From Spirochaetia bacterium (GTDB lineage Bacteria > Spirochaetota > Spirochaetia > Treponematales > Treponemataceae): a stretch of 31,913 bases of DNA. A model generated the notes under the pieces. That model was not told where the DNA came from. It saw only the letters and a list, made by a program, of their open reading frames with translations, and made no database searches. The stretch spans positions 1 to 31,913 of the forward strand of contig CAAGIZ010000095.1 in the NCBI GenBank assembly GCA_900770075.1. Reading direction: 5' to 3'. The position numbers and the translations under genes are program-made. Position 1 is the stretch's first letter, and the number at the start of each line of letters is the position of its first letter. This document shows, piece after piece, positions 8,273 to 16,632 of the stretch.

Positions 8273-9358
8273 ATGTTTTTGTTTTGGCATGGAAGAAAAA
8301 AGCCTGAAAAGCGGCGTCTGTCAGTTTTTTTTACTGTTGCACTGTCTGGAATGAAAAAATCTTTTTTCAGTTTTTTTCTTCCCGTAATGTGGACGGTATT
8401 TTGCCTGTGTTCCTGCAACCAGTCCTGCTCTCTTGTGGAGGGCAAAAAAAATGCCGGGGTAAATTCCGTAAAGGTGCTTAACTGGAATTTGCAGACTTTT
8501 TTTGACGGAAATTTTAACGGAAACGAGTACAGCGAGTTTTCTTCCGGGGCAGCCGGCTGGAACAAGGAAAAATACGATGTCCGGCTGGAACGGCTCAGCG
8601 AGGTGGTAAAATCCGTAGACCCGGACATTTTCGTCATGCAGGAACTGGAAAGCGAAGACCAGCTTTACGACATTTTTAACAGGCTGTGTTCAAATTTCAG
8701 CCTTTCAAAAAACTACGGCTACGGCTGTTTTTTTAAGGAAGAAGGGGGAGCCATAGGCTGCGGAGTTTTGAGCCGCTATCCGCTTTTTGGAAAATCCGTT
8801 CACTCTCTGGATATCCGCTCGGAAGAAGAAAGCCAGCCTTCCATGCGCCCCCTTTTAAAAGTGTTTGTAAACGTAAACGACCGCCCCCTTTTGCTTTTGA
8901 TAAACCACTGGAAGAGCAAGAGCGGCGGCGAAGAAAAAAGCGAGGTCTGGAGAAATTATCAGGAGGCAGTGCTTGCAGAAACTTTTGTCCGCTGTGCAGA
9001 AGATAAAATTCCTGCGGCAGCCTGCGGCGATTTTAACCGGGATATCCTTGAATTCAGGAAGATTGCCGGACGAAAGCTGCAGTTTAACGTTGAACTGAAC
9101 GGCGAAAACCCGGCCCAGGTTTACTCTCCCTGGTACGATTCCGAGGGAAACCTTTTGGAACCGGGCAGTTACTTTTACAACGGAAACTGGGAAAGAATAG
9201 ACCACTTTTTTGCAGGCAGCGGGGTGAGCCTCTGCGATTTTAAAGTCGAAAACAAGGGCAGCTGGGCAAATGCCGATGGAACTCCTGCCAAATACATTGT
9301 AAAATACGGCAGTGGATATTCTGACCATTTTCCTGTGAGCTGCGTTGTTACCTGGTGA
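8273..9358 (+). CDS. Exported endonuclease/exonuclease/phosphatase-fold protein, probable lipoprotein
   Basis: A 361-aa DNase I-like protein. Fold motifs are in order: LNWNLQTFF (metal Asn), VMQELES (metal Glu), LLINHWKSKSGG (His), AACGDFNRD (catalytic Asp/Asn) and the C-terminal YSDHFPV (SDH). Substrates in the family range from DNA to phospholipids and inositol phosphates, so the substrate stays open. Two starts compete. ATG 8273 has a good GGAGGT 8 nt upstream. ATG 8351 would give a classic signal peptide (MKKSFF, a hydrophobic run, then CLCSC as a loose spirochaetal lipobox, C22) but has little Shine-Dalgarno. Translation from 8273 gives a signal peptide with an extended n-region. Either way an extracytoplasmic location is likely. 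Confidence 0.8.
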   Translation: MFLFWHGRKKPEKRRLSVFFTVALSGMKKSFFSFFLPVMWTVFCLCSCNQSCSLVEGKKNAGVNSVKVLNWNLQTFFDGNFNGNEYSEFSSGAAGWNKEKYDVRLERLSEVVKSVDPDIFVMQELESEDQLYDIFNRLCSNFSLSKNYGYGCFFKEEGGAIGCGVLSRYPLFGKSVHSLDIRSEEESQPSMRPLLKVFVNVNDRPLLLLINHWKSKSGGEEKSEVWRNYQEAVLAETFVRCAEDKIPAAACGDFNRDILEFRKIAGRKLQFNVELNGENPAQVYSPWYDSEGNLLEPGSYFYNGNWERIDHFFAGSGVSLCDFKVENKGSWANADGTPAKYIVKYGSGYSDHFPVSCVVTW

Positions 9359-9425
9359 TTTATGGTTTGACGGCAGAAAGACGGCAGATGCAGGATTGAA
9401 AATAGTGCCTGCCCGGTTTGAACAA

Positions 9426-9530
9426 AAATCTTAGCCTTGATTGGAGCCGCGCCCCCGGCGTTCCCGGCACCTGCCGGGAATGAAGCGCAAGCGGAACGGC
9501 GGAAAGCAAGCGGGACGGAGGATGTGCTCC
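9426..9530. repeat. GC-rich dispersed repeat, copy 2 (inverted relative to copy 1)
   Basis: Read on the minus strand it begins GGAGCACATCCTCCGTC and ends GGCTAAGATTT, as does 6317-6418. It contains a perfect 9-bp hairpin TTCCCGGCA/TGCCGGGAA. The interiors of the two copies diverge, so the ends and the structure are what is conserved. Confidence 0.55.
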
Positions 9531-9586
9531 AAAGTCTTTTTGAAAAAATCCAGAACCTGCAGAACCTTCAAAAACTACAAAAACTA

Positions 9587-9615
9587 TTGAATAAAACCAC
9601 ATAACATACTATATT
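9587..9615 (+). promoter_or_regulatory. Sigma-70 promoter of the iron-type ABC transporter operon
   Basis: TTGAAT (9587-9592), a 17-nt spacer and TATATT (9610-9615), about 28 nt before the start codon, with TGGAGG in the leader. No clear Fur-box-like dyad overlaps it. Confidence 0.6.
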
Positions 9616-9642
9616 ACTAGGTTAAAGAAGAATGGAGGTTTT

Positions 9643-10641
9643 ATGAAAAAGATTTTGAGGACAATCGGAACTGTTTTTGCTTCCTGCGTTTTGTTTTCTG
9701 CCTGCGGAAAAAAGGGCGGGGAACTGAATGTTTATTCCATAATTCATGATGAAGAAACTGCTGCCCTGTGCAGTCTTTTTACGGAGCAGACTGGCATTAA
9801 GGTGAACTATCTGCGCGCTACTACTGGGGAGCTGGTAAACCGGGTGATTGCAGAAAAAGACGACCCTAAGGCGGATGTGCTTTTGGGCGGCGGTTCGGCC
9901 TATCATATTCAGGCAAGCCAGGCTGGTGCTTTGGACGTTTATGTGCCGGAAATTGCGGGAAGGCTTCCAGACTATGCAAAGTCTTCTGACGGAACCTGGA
10001 CTGGCTTTTGCGTGCTTTCTCTGGGAATCGGCATAAACGAAAAACGGTTTGCAGAGAAGTTTCCGGGGGTTGAGCATCCTAAGACTTGGGACGAGCTTGC
10101 AAATCCAATTTTTAAGGGCGAAATTGTAATGACAAATCCTGCCAGCTCTTCTACGGCTTATCTTTTTTTGCAGAATCAGCTGCAGCGTCTTGGCTGGGAG
10201 CAGGGCTGGGCTTATCTGGAAAAACTCAGTCAGCTTGCCGGTCAGTTCCCGGACAGCGGAAGTGCTCCTCCGAAGCTGATTGGTACCGGGGAATATGCTC
10301 TTGGCGTTGCCTATCTTCACGCTCTTGTAAAATATCGGTCTCAAGGGTTTGATATTGTTGCCGTTTCGCCTCCGCAGACTGCAGGAGATGTGGACTGTAT
10401 TTCTGTCTTGAAAAATTCAAAAAATCCTGAGGCGGCAAGAAAATTTGTTGATTTTATCCTCGGAAAGGACGCACAGGAATTGATGACTTCCATCGATTTT
10501 ACCGTTCCTGTAAATTCGGAAGCGAAGGTTATTGACGGTGCTACCAGAATTGAAGATGTTGATTTAATCGATTATGATAGAGAGAAGGCTGCTGGTCAGA
10601 AAAAAGAGGTTCTGGCGGCCTGGTCGAAGATTTTAAAATAA
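9643..10641 (+). CDS. ABC transporter substrate-binding lipoprotein, Fe(III)/FbpA type
   Basis: A 332-aa lipoprotein: MKK n-region, hydrophobic core and lipobox LFSAC with C21. The mature part is a periplasmic-binding type II fold of the ferric-iron/FutA-FbpA family: LNVYSIIHDEETAALCSLFTEQTGIKVNY, DVLLGGGSAYH, GFCVLSLGIGIN, PKTWDEL, and FVDFILGKDAQ near the end. The ferric-binding family uses paired Tyr residues late in the sequence, but these are not obvious here, so the ligand could be a ferric chelate, a phosphonate-like anion or another small solute. It is first in an operon with the permease (gap 32 nt) and the ATPase. Confidence 0.85.
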   Translation: MKKILRTIGTVFASCVLFSACGKKGGELNVYSIIHDEETAALCSLFTEQTGIKVNYLRATTGELVNRVIAEKDDPKADVLLGGGSAYHIQASQAGALDVYVPEIAGRLPDYAKSSDGTWTGFCVLSLGIGINEKRFAEKFPGVEHPKTWDELANPIFKGEIVMTNPASSSTAYLFLQNQLQRLGWEQGWAYLEKLSQLAGQFPDSGSAPPKLIGTGEYALGVAYLHALVKYRSQGFDIVAVSPPQTAGDVDCISVLKNSKNPEAARKFVDFILGKDAQELMTSIDFTVPVNSEAKVIDGATRIEDVDLIDYDREKAAGQKKEVLAAWSKILK

Positions 10642-10673
10642 AAATGCGGAAAACCTGAGGAAGGAGGGAGCCG

Positions 10674-12437
10674 GTGCTATTTTTGCGGTACCTTCTTCTT
10701 CCTCTGGTTTTTTTTAGGGTAATTGAATTGAACAAGACAGGAAAATTTTGCGGGCAGGAGAAAATCTTCTTTGCCTGTGTTGCGCTGTGGCTTTTTTTTG
10801 CATTGACTGTTTTGCTTCCTGTTTTGTATGCAGTTTTTTCTATCCATCCGGAGGATTTTGCCCTGATTTTTACCCGGAAGAGATTTTTTTCGGCGGTTCG
10901 GAACACTGCCATCGAATGTGTCTGTTCTACCGCGGTTTCCGTTTTTACGGGCTATGTCTATGCCTATGGGGTTGTCCGGGGCAACCTGCCTTTTAAAAAG
11001 TTTTTTTCCGTTGTTCCTGTAATTCATCTGGTAACGCCGCCTTTTGTGGGAGGGCTTTCTTTTATCCTGCTTTTCGGGCGGCAGGGGTTTTTTACAAAAA
11101 CTTTGCTGGGGCTTGATGTAAGCCTTTACGGTTTTTGGGGGCTTTTGCTGAGTCAGGTTCTGTGCTTTTTTCCTCTTGCATACCTTATCTGCTGCCAGAC
11201 TTTAAACGGAATAAATCCTTCTATTGAACAGGCTGCCCGGAGTCTAGGTGCTGGCAAATGGAAGATTTTTAAGTCCATCACTTTTCCCCTGAGTTTTACG
11301 GGTATTGTTTCTGCGGCTCTTTTTATTGCTGTCAGCGTCCTCAGCGATTTTGGAAATCCCCTGATTGTTGGCGGCCGGTTTAATGTGCTGGCGGTGGAAA
11401 TTTACACCCAGCTTACCGGCTGGCTTGATATTGGAACCAGTGCGGCTCTTGGCCTTGTGCTTTTGGTTCCTTCGGTTCTGCTTTTTGTCTTCCAGCACCT
11501 GCTTTACAGGAAAAATGCTTTGAAATTTGCCACAATCGGCGGAAAAAACACCGGCGGTCTTCCGTTTGTTTCACCTTCCTCCGTAAAAGAGGGCAAAGAA
11601 GGAACTGCCGTCAATGCTAAAAATGCTTTTAGAGAAGGAAAAAATGTCAGTTTTTGGGTGAATGTGCTCCTTACAATTTTCTGCTCGTTTTTTGCCCTGC
11701 TTATAGTTGCCCAACTGGTTTCCGTGGTTTTGGGAGCGTTTCAGAAACTGTGGGGAATAAATCCCGCCTTTACCCTTGAGCACATAAAATCGGTTTTTGC
11801 CTGGTCAAAAAATCTTTTCAATTCGCTCTTTTTTGCCTTTGTTGCTGCAATTTTTTCGACTTTTATTGCTGCGGTAACTGTCTGCCTTACCCACCGCACA
11901 AACCTGCCTCTTACGGCGGGGCTTGACGTGGTGTGTCAGATTCCTTCTGCCATTCCCGGAACCCTTTTTGGCCTTTCTTTGGCTTATGTTTCTTCTTACA
12001 TTGAAAGGATTTTGCATCTGGAACTGAGCGGTTTTTTAATCATCCTTGCCATGACCGTAAGCTATCTTCCTTTCAGCTACAGAATCTGCTCTTCGACTTT
12101 CAGCCGGCTTAAACTTTCTCTGGACGAAGCGGCCCGTTCTCTTGGAGCCGGAAGGTTTAGGGTTTTAAAAGACATAATCCTGCCTTTGAGCGTGGGCGGT
12201 CTTTTCAGTTCTGCGGTCTACGATTTTGCAAGGGGAGTGGGAACCGTAAGTTCGGTGATTTTTCTTGTGAGCTTTAATACGGGGCTGGCTTCCATAAAAA
12301 TCCTGAATCTGGCTGAACAGGGGGATTGGGGAAAATCCGCCGCTTTGGCTCTTGTTTTAACCGTCATAACTTTTATAATACTGGGAGCCGGAAAAATTTT
12401 AAGCCGGCGTTTTGAGGCAAAAATCTATGAACACTAA
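10674..12437 (+). CDS. ABC transporter permease, fused double-domain (FbpB type)
   Basis: A 587-aa inner-membrane protein with two tandem binding-protein-dependent transport domains and about twelve transmembrane segments, so one chain supplies both halves of the channel. Each half has an EAA coupling loop: EQAARSLGAGKWKIFKSITFP (first half) and DEAARSLGAGRFRVLKDIILP (second half). These loops dock on the ATPase. This fused layout is typical of ferric-iron (FbpB/SfuB) importers. The start is GTG 10674, chosen because GGAGG lies about 7 nt upstream. The 3' end overlaps the ATPase gene by 11 nt, indicating coupling. Confidence 0.9.
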   Translation: MLFLRYLLLPLVFFRVIELNKTGKFCGQEKIFFACVALWLFFALTVLLPVLYAVFSIHPEDFALIFTRKRFFSAVRNTAIECVCSTAVSVFTGYVYAYGVVRGNLPFKKFFSVVPVIHLVTPPFVGGLSFILLFGRQGFFTKTLLGLDVSLYGFWGLLLSQVLCFFPLAYLICCQTLNGINPSIEQAARSLGAGKWKIFKSITFPLSFTGIVSAALFIAVSVLSDFGNPLIVGGRFNVLAVEIYTQLTGWLDIGTSAALGLVLLVPSVLLFVFQHLLYRKNALKFATIGGKNTGGLPFVSPSSVKEGKEGTAVNAKNAFREGKNVSFWVNVLLTIFCSFFALLIVAQLVSVVLGAFQKLWGINPAFTLEHIKSVFAWSKNLFNSLFFAFVAAIFSTFIAAVTVCLTHRTNLPLTAGLDVVCQIPSAIPGTLFGLSLAYVSSYIERILHLELSGFLIILAMTVSYLPFSYRICSSTFSRLKLSLDEAARSLGAGRFRVLKDIILPLSVGGLFSSAVYDFARGVGTVSSVIFLVSFNTGLASIKILNLAEQGDWGKSAALALVLTVITFIILGAGKILSRRFEAKIYEH

Positions 12438-13527
12438 AAGCGCTAGCCTTACTCTAAAAAATATTTCCTTTAATTTTGGAAACAAGTCCGGAAAAAAGCC
12501 TGCTTGCCGGACTATTGACGATTTTTTTCTTGAAGTTAAAAAGGGAAGTTTTACGACCCTGCTTGGCCCCAGCGGCTGCGGAAAAACAACCCTGCTGAAA
12601 ATAGTTTCCGGGTTTTTAACTCCGGACAGCGGTTCTGTTTTGATTGACGGAGCTGACTGTACTTTTCTGCCCCCGGAAAAAAGGCAGATTGGAATGGTTT
12701 TTCAGGATTATGCACTTTTTCCACATTTAACCGTTCAGAAAAACCTGCTTTACGGGCTGGAACTTAAAAACAAAAATGCCAGGGAAGAAAATTTTGCCAG
12801 AATACACAAAACAGCCCGGATTTTGGGCATTGCCGCTCTTTTGGAGCGTTTTCCCCACGAGCTTTCCGGCGGTCAGCAGCAGAGGGTTGCCCTGGGACGT
12901 GCCCTTGTTCTTGAACCAAAAATTCTCCTTATGGATGAACCTCTTTCTTCCCTCGATGCAAAACTGCGCACTCAGGTTCGGGAAGAACTGAAAGAAATTC
13001 AAAGTCAGATTGGAATTACCACCCTCTACGTTACCCACGATCAGGAAGAAGCCCTGTCCCTTTCGGACACCATTGCGGTTTTGAAGGCAGGAAAACTTCA
13101 GCAGGTTGGAACGCCGAGACAGATTTACTTTGAGCCGGCAAACGACTTTGTGGCTGATGCAGTGGGGCGGGCAAATTTTATTTGTGTGAAGGACTTAGAC
13201 GGGAGCGAAAATCTTGAACAATCCCTTAAAAATGCGGAAAAACTGACTGTGCGTCCCGAATGGTTTTCAAAAGCAGGGGGAACTTTGCACAAAGAAAATG
13301 AAAAGTCTGGGGTAGGACAGGGTGACGGCTCTGCTGAAAAAAATGCCCTTACAGTCAGCGGCACAGTGCTTTCGGGGGCTTTTCTTGGGCAGACAACCCG
13401 GTACCGCATCCGCCTTGATAACGAAAACTCTCAGGTTTTGACCGCAGACTTGCCCACAGAGCCGGAAGATTTGCCTTCAGGTCAAAAAATCACCCTCAAA
13501 ATCGAAAAATATCTGTTAAAAAAATAG
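12427..13527 (+). CDS. ABC transporter ATP-binding protein, FbpC/PotA type
   Basis: A 366-aa ATPase powering the importer formed with the two preceding genes. Visible are Walker A GPSGCGKTT (47-55), Q-loop FQDY (Q93), signature LSGGQQQR (146-153), Walker B ILLMDEP (166-172), D-loop SSLD and H-loop H204 in YVTHDQEEA. The C-terminal third is a TOBE-like regulatory domain (about 270-366), lengthened by a charged low-complexity stretch near 280-310. The start is ATG 12427, with TGAGG 8 nt upstream; an upstream in-frame TTG at 12412 is less likely. It overlaps the permease by 11 nt. Confidence 0.92.
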   Translation: MNTKSASLTLKNISFNFGNKSGKKPACRTIDDFFLEVKKGSFTTLLGPSGCGKTTLLKIVSGFLTPDSGSVLIDGADCTFLPPEKRQIGMVFQDYALFPHLTVQKNLLYGLELKNKNAREENFARIHKTARILGIAALLERFPHELSGGQQQRVALGRALVLEPKILLMDEPLSSLDAKLRTQVREELKEIQSQIGITTLYVTHDQEEALSLSDTIAVLKAGKLQQVGTPRQIYFEPANDFVADAVGRANFICVKDLDGSENLEQSLKNAEKLTVRPEWFSKAGGTLHKENEKSGVGQGDGSAEKNALTVSGTVLSGAFLGQTTRYRIRLDNENSQVLTADLPTEPEDLPSGQKITLKIEKYLLKK

Positions 13528-13532
13528 CATAT

Positions 13533-14759
13533 ATGAAAAAAATTCTGGCAACAATTTTTGCATTTTTTACAGTTCCTCTTATTTTTGCTTTTCCTTCACT
13601 TGAGCCGTCTATTTTGTGGGGGCTGGAGGAAAATTCAATTCAAAAAATTGAAAACCCTGACGAAAAACAAAATATTCTTGGCCAAAATCTTACCTCAAGA
13701 CAGATAATTCAGACAGCGTTGGAATATTCGTTCTGTCCAGTAGAAAGCGAAGAAGGCTTGTCCTGCTTAAAAAAATATGATTCGCTCGAAAAAGCCGTAA
13801 AAAAACAGTTTTCCAGTCTCGAAAAAATTGACGCGGCGGAAAGACTGCTTTTATTTTTGTATGATGTTGCCCTTTACCGGTACGAAGAAGACGCAACACG
13901 CCTTAACACGACTCTTTTGACAGGTTCGTACAACTGCGTTACCGCAAGCATTTTGTATCTTGCGTTGGCCCGGAGTCTAGAAATCGAAGCCTGCGTTCAG
14001 GAAACAAATATCCACGCCTATTGTTCTGTTTTTATTGACACAAAAAAAATCGACGTCGAAACGACAAATCCTTATGGCTTTAATCCCGGCGAAAAAAAAC
14101 TTGTCGCACAATCCGAAAACAACCGCAAATACGCCGTAATTCCAAAAAAATACTACGCCGGAAACAGGCAGATAAGCAGCCGTGCAGCCGCAACCTTGAC
14201 CGGAAAAAATATTGCAAGCAGCTTAAACGATTCCGGCGACTACGAAAAGGCAATTCCTCTCGAAATAAGCCGCCTTGAGTTTCTAAAGCTTTTTTCAGAC
14301 CCGGAGACAAAAACAGCAAAAAACGACCTTGATACGCTGGCCTGCAACTACGCAATAACTCAAAATCGCGCCTCACAGCCGGAAAAAGCCCTCGAATTTC
14401 TCGAAAAAGTAATTCAAAATTTTGGAAACAGCGCGGTCCTTCAAAAAACTTACGGAAATTCTCTTTACAATGCCGCAGTCAATCTTCTTAACGAAAACCG
14501 TGAGAGTGATGCGCTTGAACTTTTTAAAAAGCGTAGCGCCCTTGCAGACGAAGCAATGCAAAACCGCGTAAAAAAAATGATAGACGGACAGATTCTAAAA
14601 AAACACGAAATATCCGTTCACAATCAGGTTGTACCGCTTTTTAATACAGGAAAATTTGACGAGGCAAAAGCGATTCTCGAAAAAGAACTTGTTCAAAATT
14701 CCGAAAGCCCGCTCTTAAAAAAGGATTTGCAGGCCGTAAAAAAAGCCTTAGCACAATAA
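13533..14759 (+). CDS. Secreted transglutaminase-like protein with C-terminal TPR-like repeats
   Basis: A 408-aa protein with a cleavable signal peptide (MKKILATIFAFFTVPLIFAF). Residues about 100-185 look like a transglutaminase/papain-like core: C135 in SYNCVTASILYLALA, H161 in ETNIHAYCSVF, and an acidic residue (D174 or E176) before TTNPYGF, matching the Cys-His-Asp order. The rest is helical with TPR-like pairs (SLNDSGDYEKAI, QPEKALEFLEKVIQNFG, LFNTGKFDEAKAILEKEL), which suggests a protein-binding platform. It starts 5 nt after the ATPase stop with no Shine-Dalgarno, so it is probably translationally coupled to the transporter. It is more A-rich than its neighbours. Enzyme activity is an inference. 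Confidence 0.65.
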   Translation: MKKILATIFAFFTVPLIFAFPSLEPSILWGLEENSIQKIENPDEKQNILGQNLTSRQIIQTALEYSFCPVESEEGLSCLKKYDSLEKAVKKQFSSLEKIDAAERLLLFLYDVALYRYEEDATRLNTTLLTGSYNCVTASILYLALARSLEIEACVQETNIHAYCSVFIDTKKIDVETTNPYGFNPGEKKLVAQSENNRKYAVIPKKYYAGNRQISSRAAATLTGKNIASSLNDSGDYEKAIPLEISRLEFLKLFSDPETKTAKNDLDTLACNYAITQNRASQPEKALEFLEKVIQNFGNSAVLQKTYGNSLYNAAVNLLNENRESDALELFKKRSALADEAMQNRVKKMIDGQILKKHEISVHNQVVPLFNTGKFDEAKAILEKELVQNSESPLLKKDLQAVKKALAQ

Positions 14760-14765
14760 AAAAAA

Positions 14766-14853
14766 TCGTTTGTTATTCCGGGCGTTCCCCTCACTGCGTT
14801 CGGGTCGCTATGTCCATGGTTCGCTACGCTCATTCCTGCGCCTTGCTTCGGAA
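14766..14853. repeat. Flanking repeat copy A, left part
   Basis: 88 bp matching 16450-16537 at 87 positions. The match continues at 14955-14985, after the inserted element. The pair of copies brackets the AAA ATPase gene as direct repeats. Confidence 0.85.
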
Positions 14854-14855
14854 TA

Positions 14856-14952
14856 GGGATGTCCCATAAGTATCTTTTATGTCATTTTTAAGCTTGACCC
14901 GACATATATTACAATCATTTAGAAATTGTTCAACGACTTATAGGGACATCCC
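14856..14952. mobile_element. 97-bp MITE-like element interrupting flanking repeat copy A
   Basis: The terminal inverted repeats are GGGATGTCCC-ATAAGT (14856-14871) and ACTTATAGGGACATCCC (14936-14952), 16 against 17 bp with one gap. The A/T-rich core has no ORF. Copy B of the surrounding repeat has only 4 nt (CGCG) at this position, which marks the insertion boundaries. The parent transposase is unknown and no clear target duplication is seen. Confidence 0.65.
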
Positions 14953-14954
14953 CA

Positions 14955-14985
14955 CCATTTCCAGCGCTAACGCAGAAAATGCTTG
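14955..14985. repeat. Flanking repeat copy A, right part
   Basis: 31 bp matching 16542-16572 with two mismatches. It resumes the repeat on the far side of the MITE-like element. Confidence 0.75.
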
Positions 14986-15023
14986 CTTTTTTTTTGACAG
15001 AAATTAACACTTCAACATTTAGT

Positions 15024-15148
15024 CTAAAAATCTGCATTTATAAGTCAAAAATTATTCTAAAAATATGCAATTTTATCTTAAAAACTGTTCTAAAAATCTG
15101 CAATTTTACCTTGAAAACTGTTCTAAAAATCTGCATAATTTTATTATG
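15024..15148 (+). repeat. Four tandem 33-bp repeats running into the ATPase start codon
   Basis: The unit begins CTAAAAATCTGCA and recurs at 15024, 15057, 15090 and 15123, exactly 33 nt apart. The fourth unit runs into the ATG at 15146. Units 2 and 3 are nearly identical. The spacing is close to three DNA helical turns, so the boxes face the same side, as in an operator or iteron array. Confidence 0.75.
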
Positions 15149-16444
15149 TTAAAGAGAAGAGCATATAGTTTTCTTGATGAATGGCGAAGAACCAAAAAGA
15201 ATGAATGTCTGCTTATAAAAGGCGCGCGTCAGATTGGAAAAACTTTTCTTGTCCGTCAGTTTGGAAAAGAAAACTATGAAAGTTTTATTGAGCTTAATTT
15301 TGAAAAAGAGCCTGAGCTAAAGTCCGCATTTGACGGAAACCTTGATGTTCCGAATATAATAAAGGAAATTTCCCTTCGCAAGCCTGGCATAAAAATTGTT
15401 CCGCATAAGACTCTTATTTTTTTTGATGAGATTCAGTCTTGTCCGCAGGCAAGAACGGCTTTGAAATTTCTGGCGCAGGATGACACTTTTGATGTGATTG
15501 CGACAGGCTCTCTTCTTGGATTGAATTATAAGGAAATTTCTTCTATTCCGGTTGGCTATGAGCGGCAGTACGAAATGCATTCCCTTGATTTTGAGGAATT
15601 TCTTTGGGCTTTGGGACTTGAGCAGAGCGCGATTTTAAGCCTGAAAGAAAATTTTGATAAAAAACTTCCTGTTGAAAAATCCACGAATGAAATTATGCAG
15701 AAATATCTGCGCGAGTTTATGGCTGTCGGCGGAATGCCTGAGGTTGTGAACAAATTTCTTGAGACAAGCAATTACAATGTGGTTCACGAGGAACAGCAGA
15801 AAATTCTGAATGATTATTTGAACGACATTGCAAAATACGCAACTACGGCAGACAAGCCGAAGGCAAGAAACTGCTATCTTTCAATTCCTCGCCAGCTTGC
15901 AAAGGAAAACACGAAATTCAAATACAGCGAGGTTGAAAAAGGCGGAACAGCCCGGAAGTATGCGAATTCACTTGACTGGCTGCGCGATGCGAATCTTGTG
16001 CGTTACTGCTATAACTGCATTCCGCCTGAATTTCCGCTGGCGGCCTATGTTCGGGATGAGCAGTTTAGAATTTACCTGAATGACATAGGGCTTTTAATCT
16101 GTATGTACGGCTACCAGATGAAGGAGGCTATTGTTACTGATTCTCTTTCTGGAACTATAAAGGGCGGAATTTATGAGAATCTGATTGCCGATTTTTTAGT
16201 CAAGAAAAATTATCCTCTTTATTATTTTAAGCGCGATGACAGCTCCAGCGAGGTTGAGTTTTTGCTTGAAAAAGAATGTTCGGTTGTGCCGGTTGAAGTA
16301 AAGGCTAAAAAAGGCGGCACTTCATCTTTGGATTCCCTTCTTAAAAAAGATGAAATAAAATACGGCTACAAGATAATAAACGGCAATGTAGGGCAGCTTG
16401 GAAAGAAAATCACGATTCCGCATTATATGTGCATGTTTTTGTAA
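15146..16444 (+). CDS. AAA ATPase with C-terminal DUF4143 domain
   Basis: A 432-aa protein of the AAA_14/DUF4143 type. The N-terminal ATPase has Walker A GARQIGKT (26-33), Walker B TLIFFDEIQ and sensor-like VIATGSLLG. The DUF4143 region follows (YLREFMAVGGMPEVV, FKYSEVEKGGTARKYANSLDWL, YLNDIGLL, GGIYENLIADFL). The end is a nuclease-like fold: LYYFKRDDSSSEVEFLLE and VPVEVKAK, matching the D-x(n)-E-x-K pattern. These proteins are common and often multi-copy in gut bacteria; their role is not settled. ATG 15146 is preferred to ATG 15065, because the extra 27 residues are only translated tandem repeats (an 11-residue period). No Shine-Dalgarno is visible for either. Direct repeats flank the gene. 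Confidence 0.85.
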   Translation: MLKRRAYSFLDEWRRTKKNECLLIKGARQIGKTFLVRQFGKENYESFIELNFEKEPELKSAFDGNLDVPNIIKEISLRKPGIKIVPHKTLIFFDEIQSCPQARTALKFLAQDDTFDVIATGSLLGLNYKEISSIPVGYERQYEMHSLDFEEFLWALGLEQSAILSLKENFDKKLPVEKSTNEIMQKYLREFMAVGGMPEVVNKFLETSNYNVVHEEQQKILNDYLNDIAKYATTADKPKARNCYLSIPRQLAKENTKFKYSEVEKGGTARKYANSLDWLRDANLVRYCYNCIPPEFPLAAYVRDEQFRIYLNDIGLLICMYGYQMKEAIVTDSLSGTIKGGIYENLIADFLVKKNYPLYYFKRDDSSSEVEFLLEKECSVVPVEVKAKKGGTSSLDSLLKKDEIKYGYKIINGNVGQLGKKITIPHYMCMFL

Positions 16445-16449
16445 AGAGT

Positions 16450-16572
16450 TCGTTTGTTATTCCGGGCGTTCCCCTCACTGCGTTCGGGTCGCTATGTCCA
16501 TGGTTCGCTACGCTCATTCCTGCGCCTTGCTCCGGAACGCGCCATTCCCAGCGCTAACGCAGAAAATACTTG
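16450..16572. repeat. Flanking repeat copy B (uninterrupted)
   Basis: Uninterrupted counterpart of 14766-14985, starting 6 nt after the ATPase stop. It gives the reference for the MITE insertion in copy A. Confidence 0.85.
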
Positions 16573-16597
16573 TGGTAAAGGATTCAATTTGCAATAT

Positions 16598-16626
16598 TTT
16601 ACATACAAAATTTTCTGTGGTATAAT
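16598..16626 (+). promoter_or_regulatory. Near-consensus sigma-70 promoter
   Basis: TTTACA (16598-16603), a 17-nt spacer and a perfect TATAAT (16621-16626). It is the best promoter in the window. The ATG of the mini-ORF below is 7 nt after the -10 box. Confidence 0.75.
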
Positions 16627-16632
16627 AGAACA

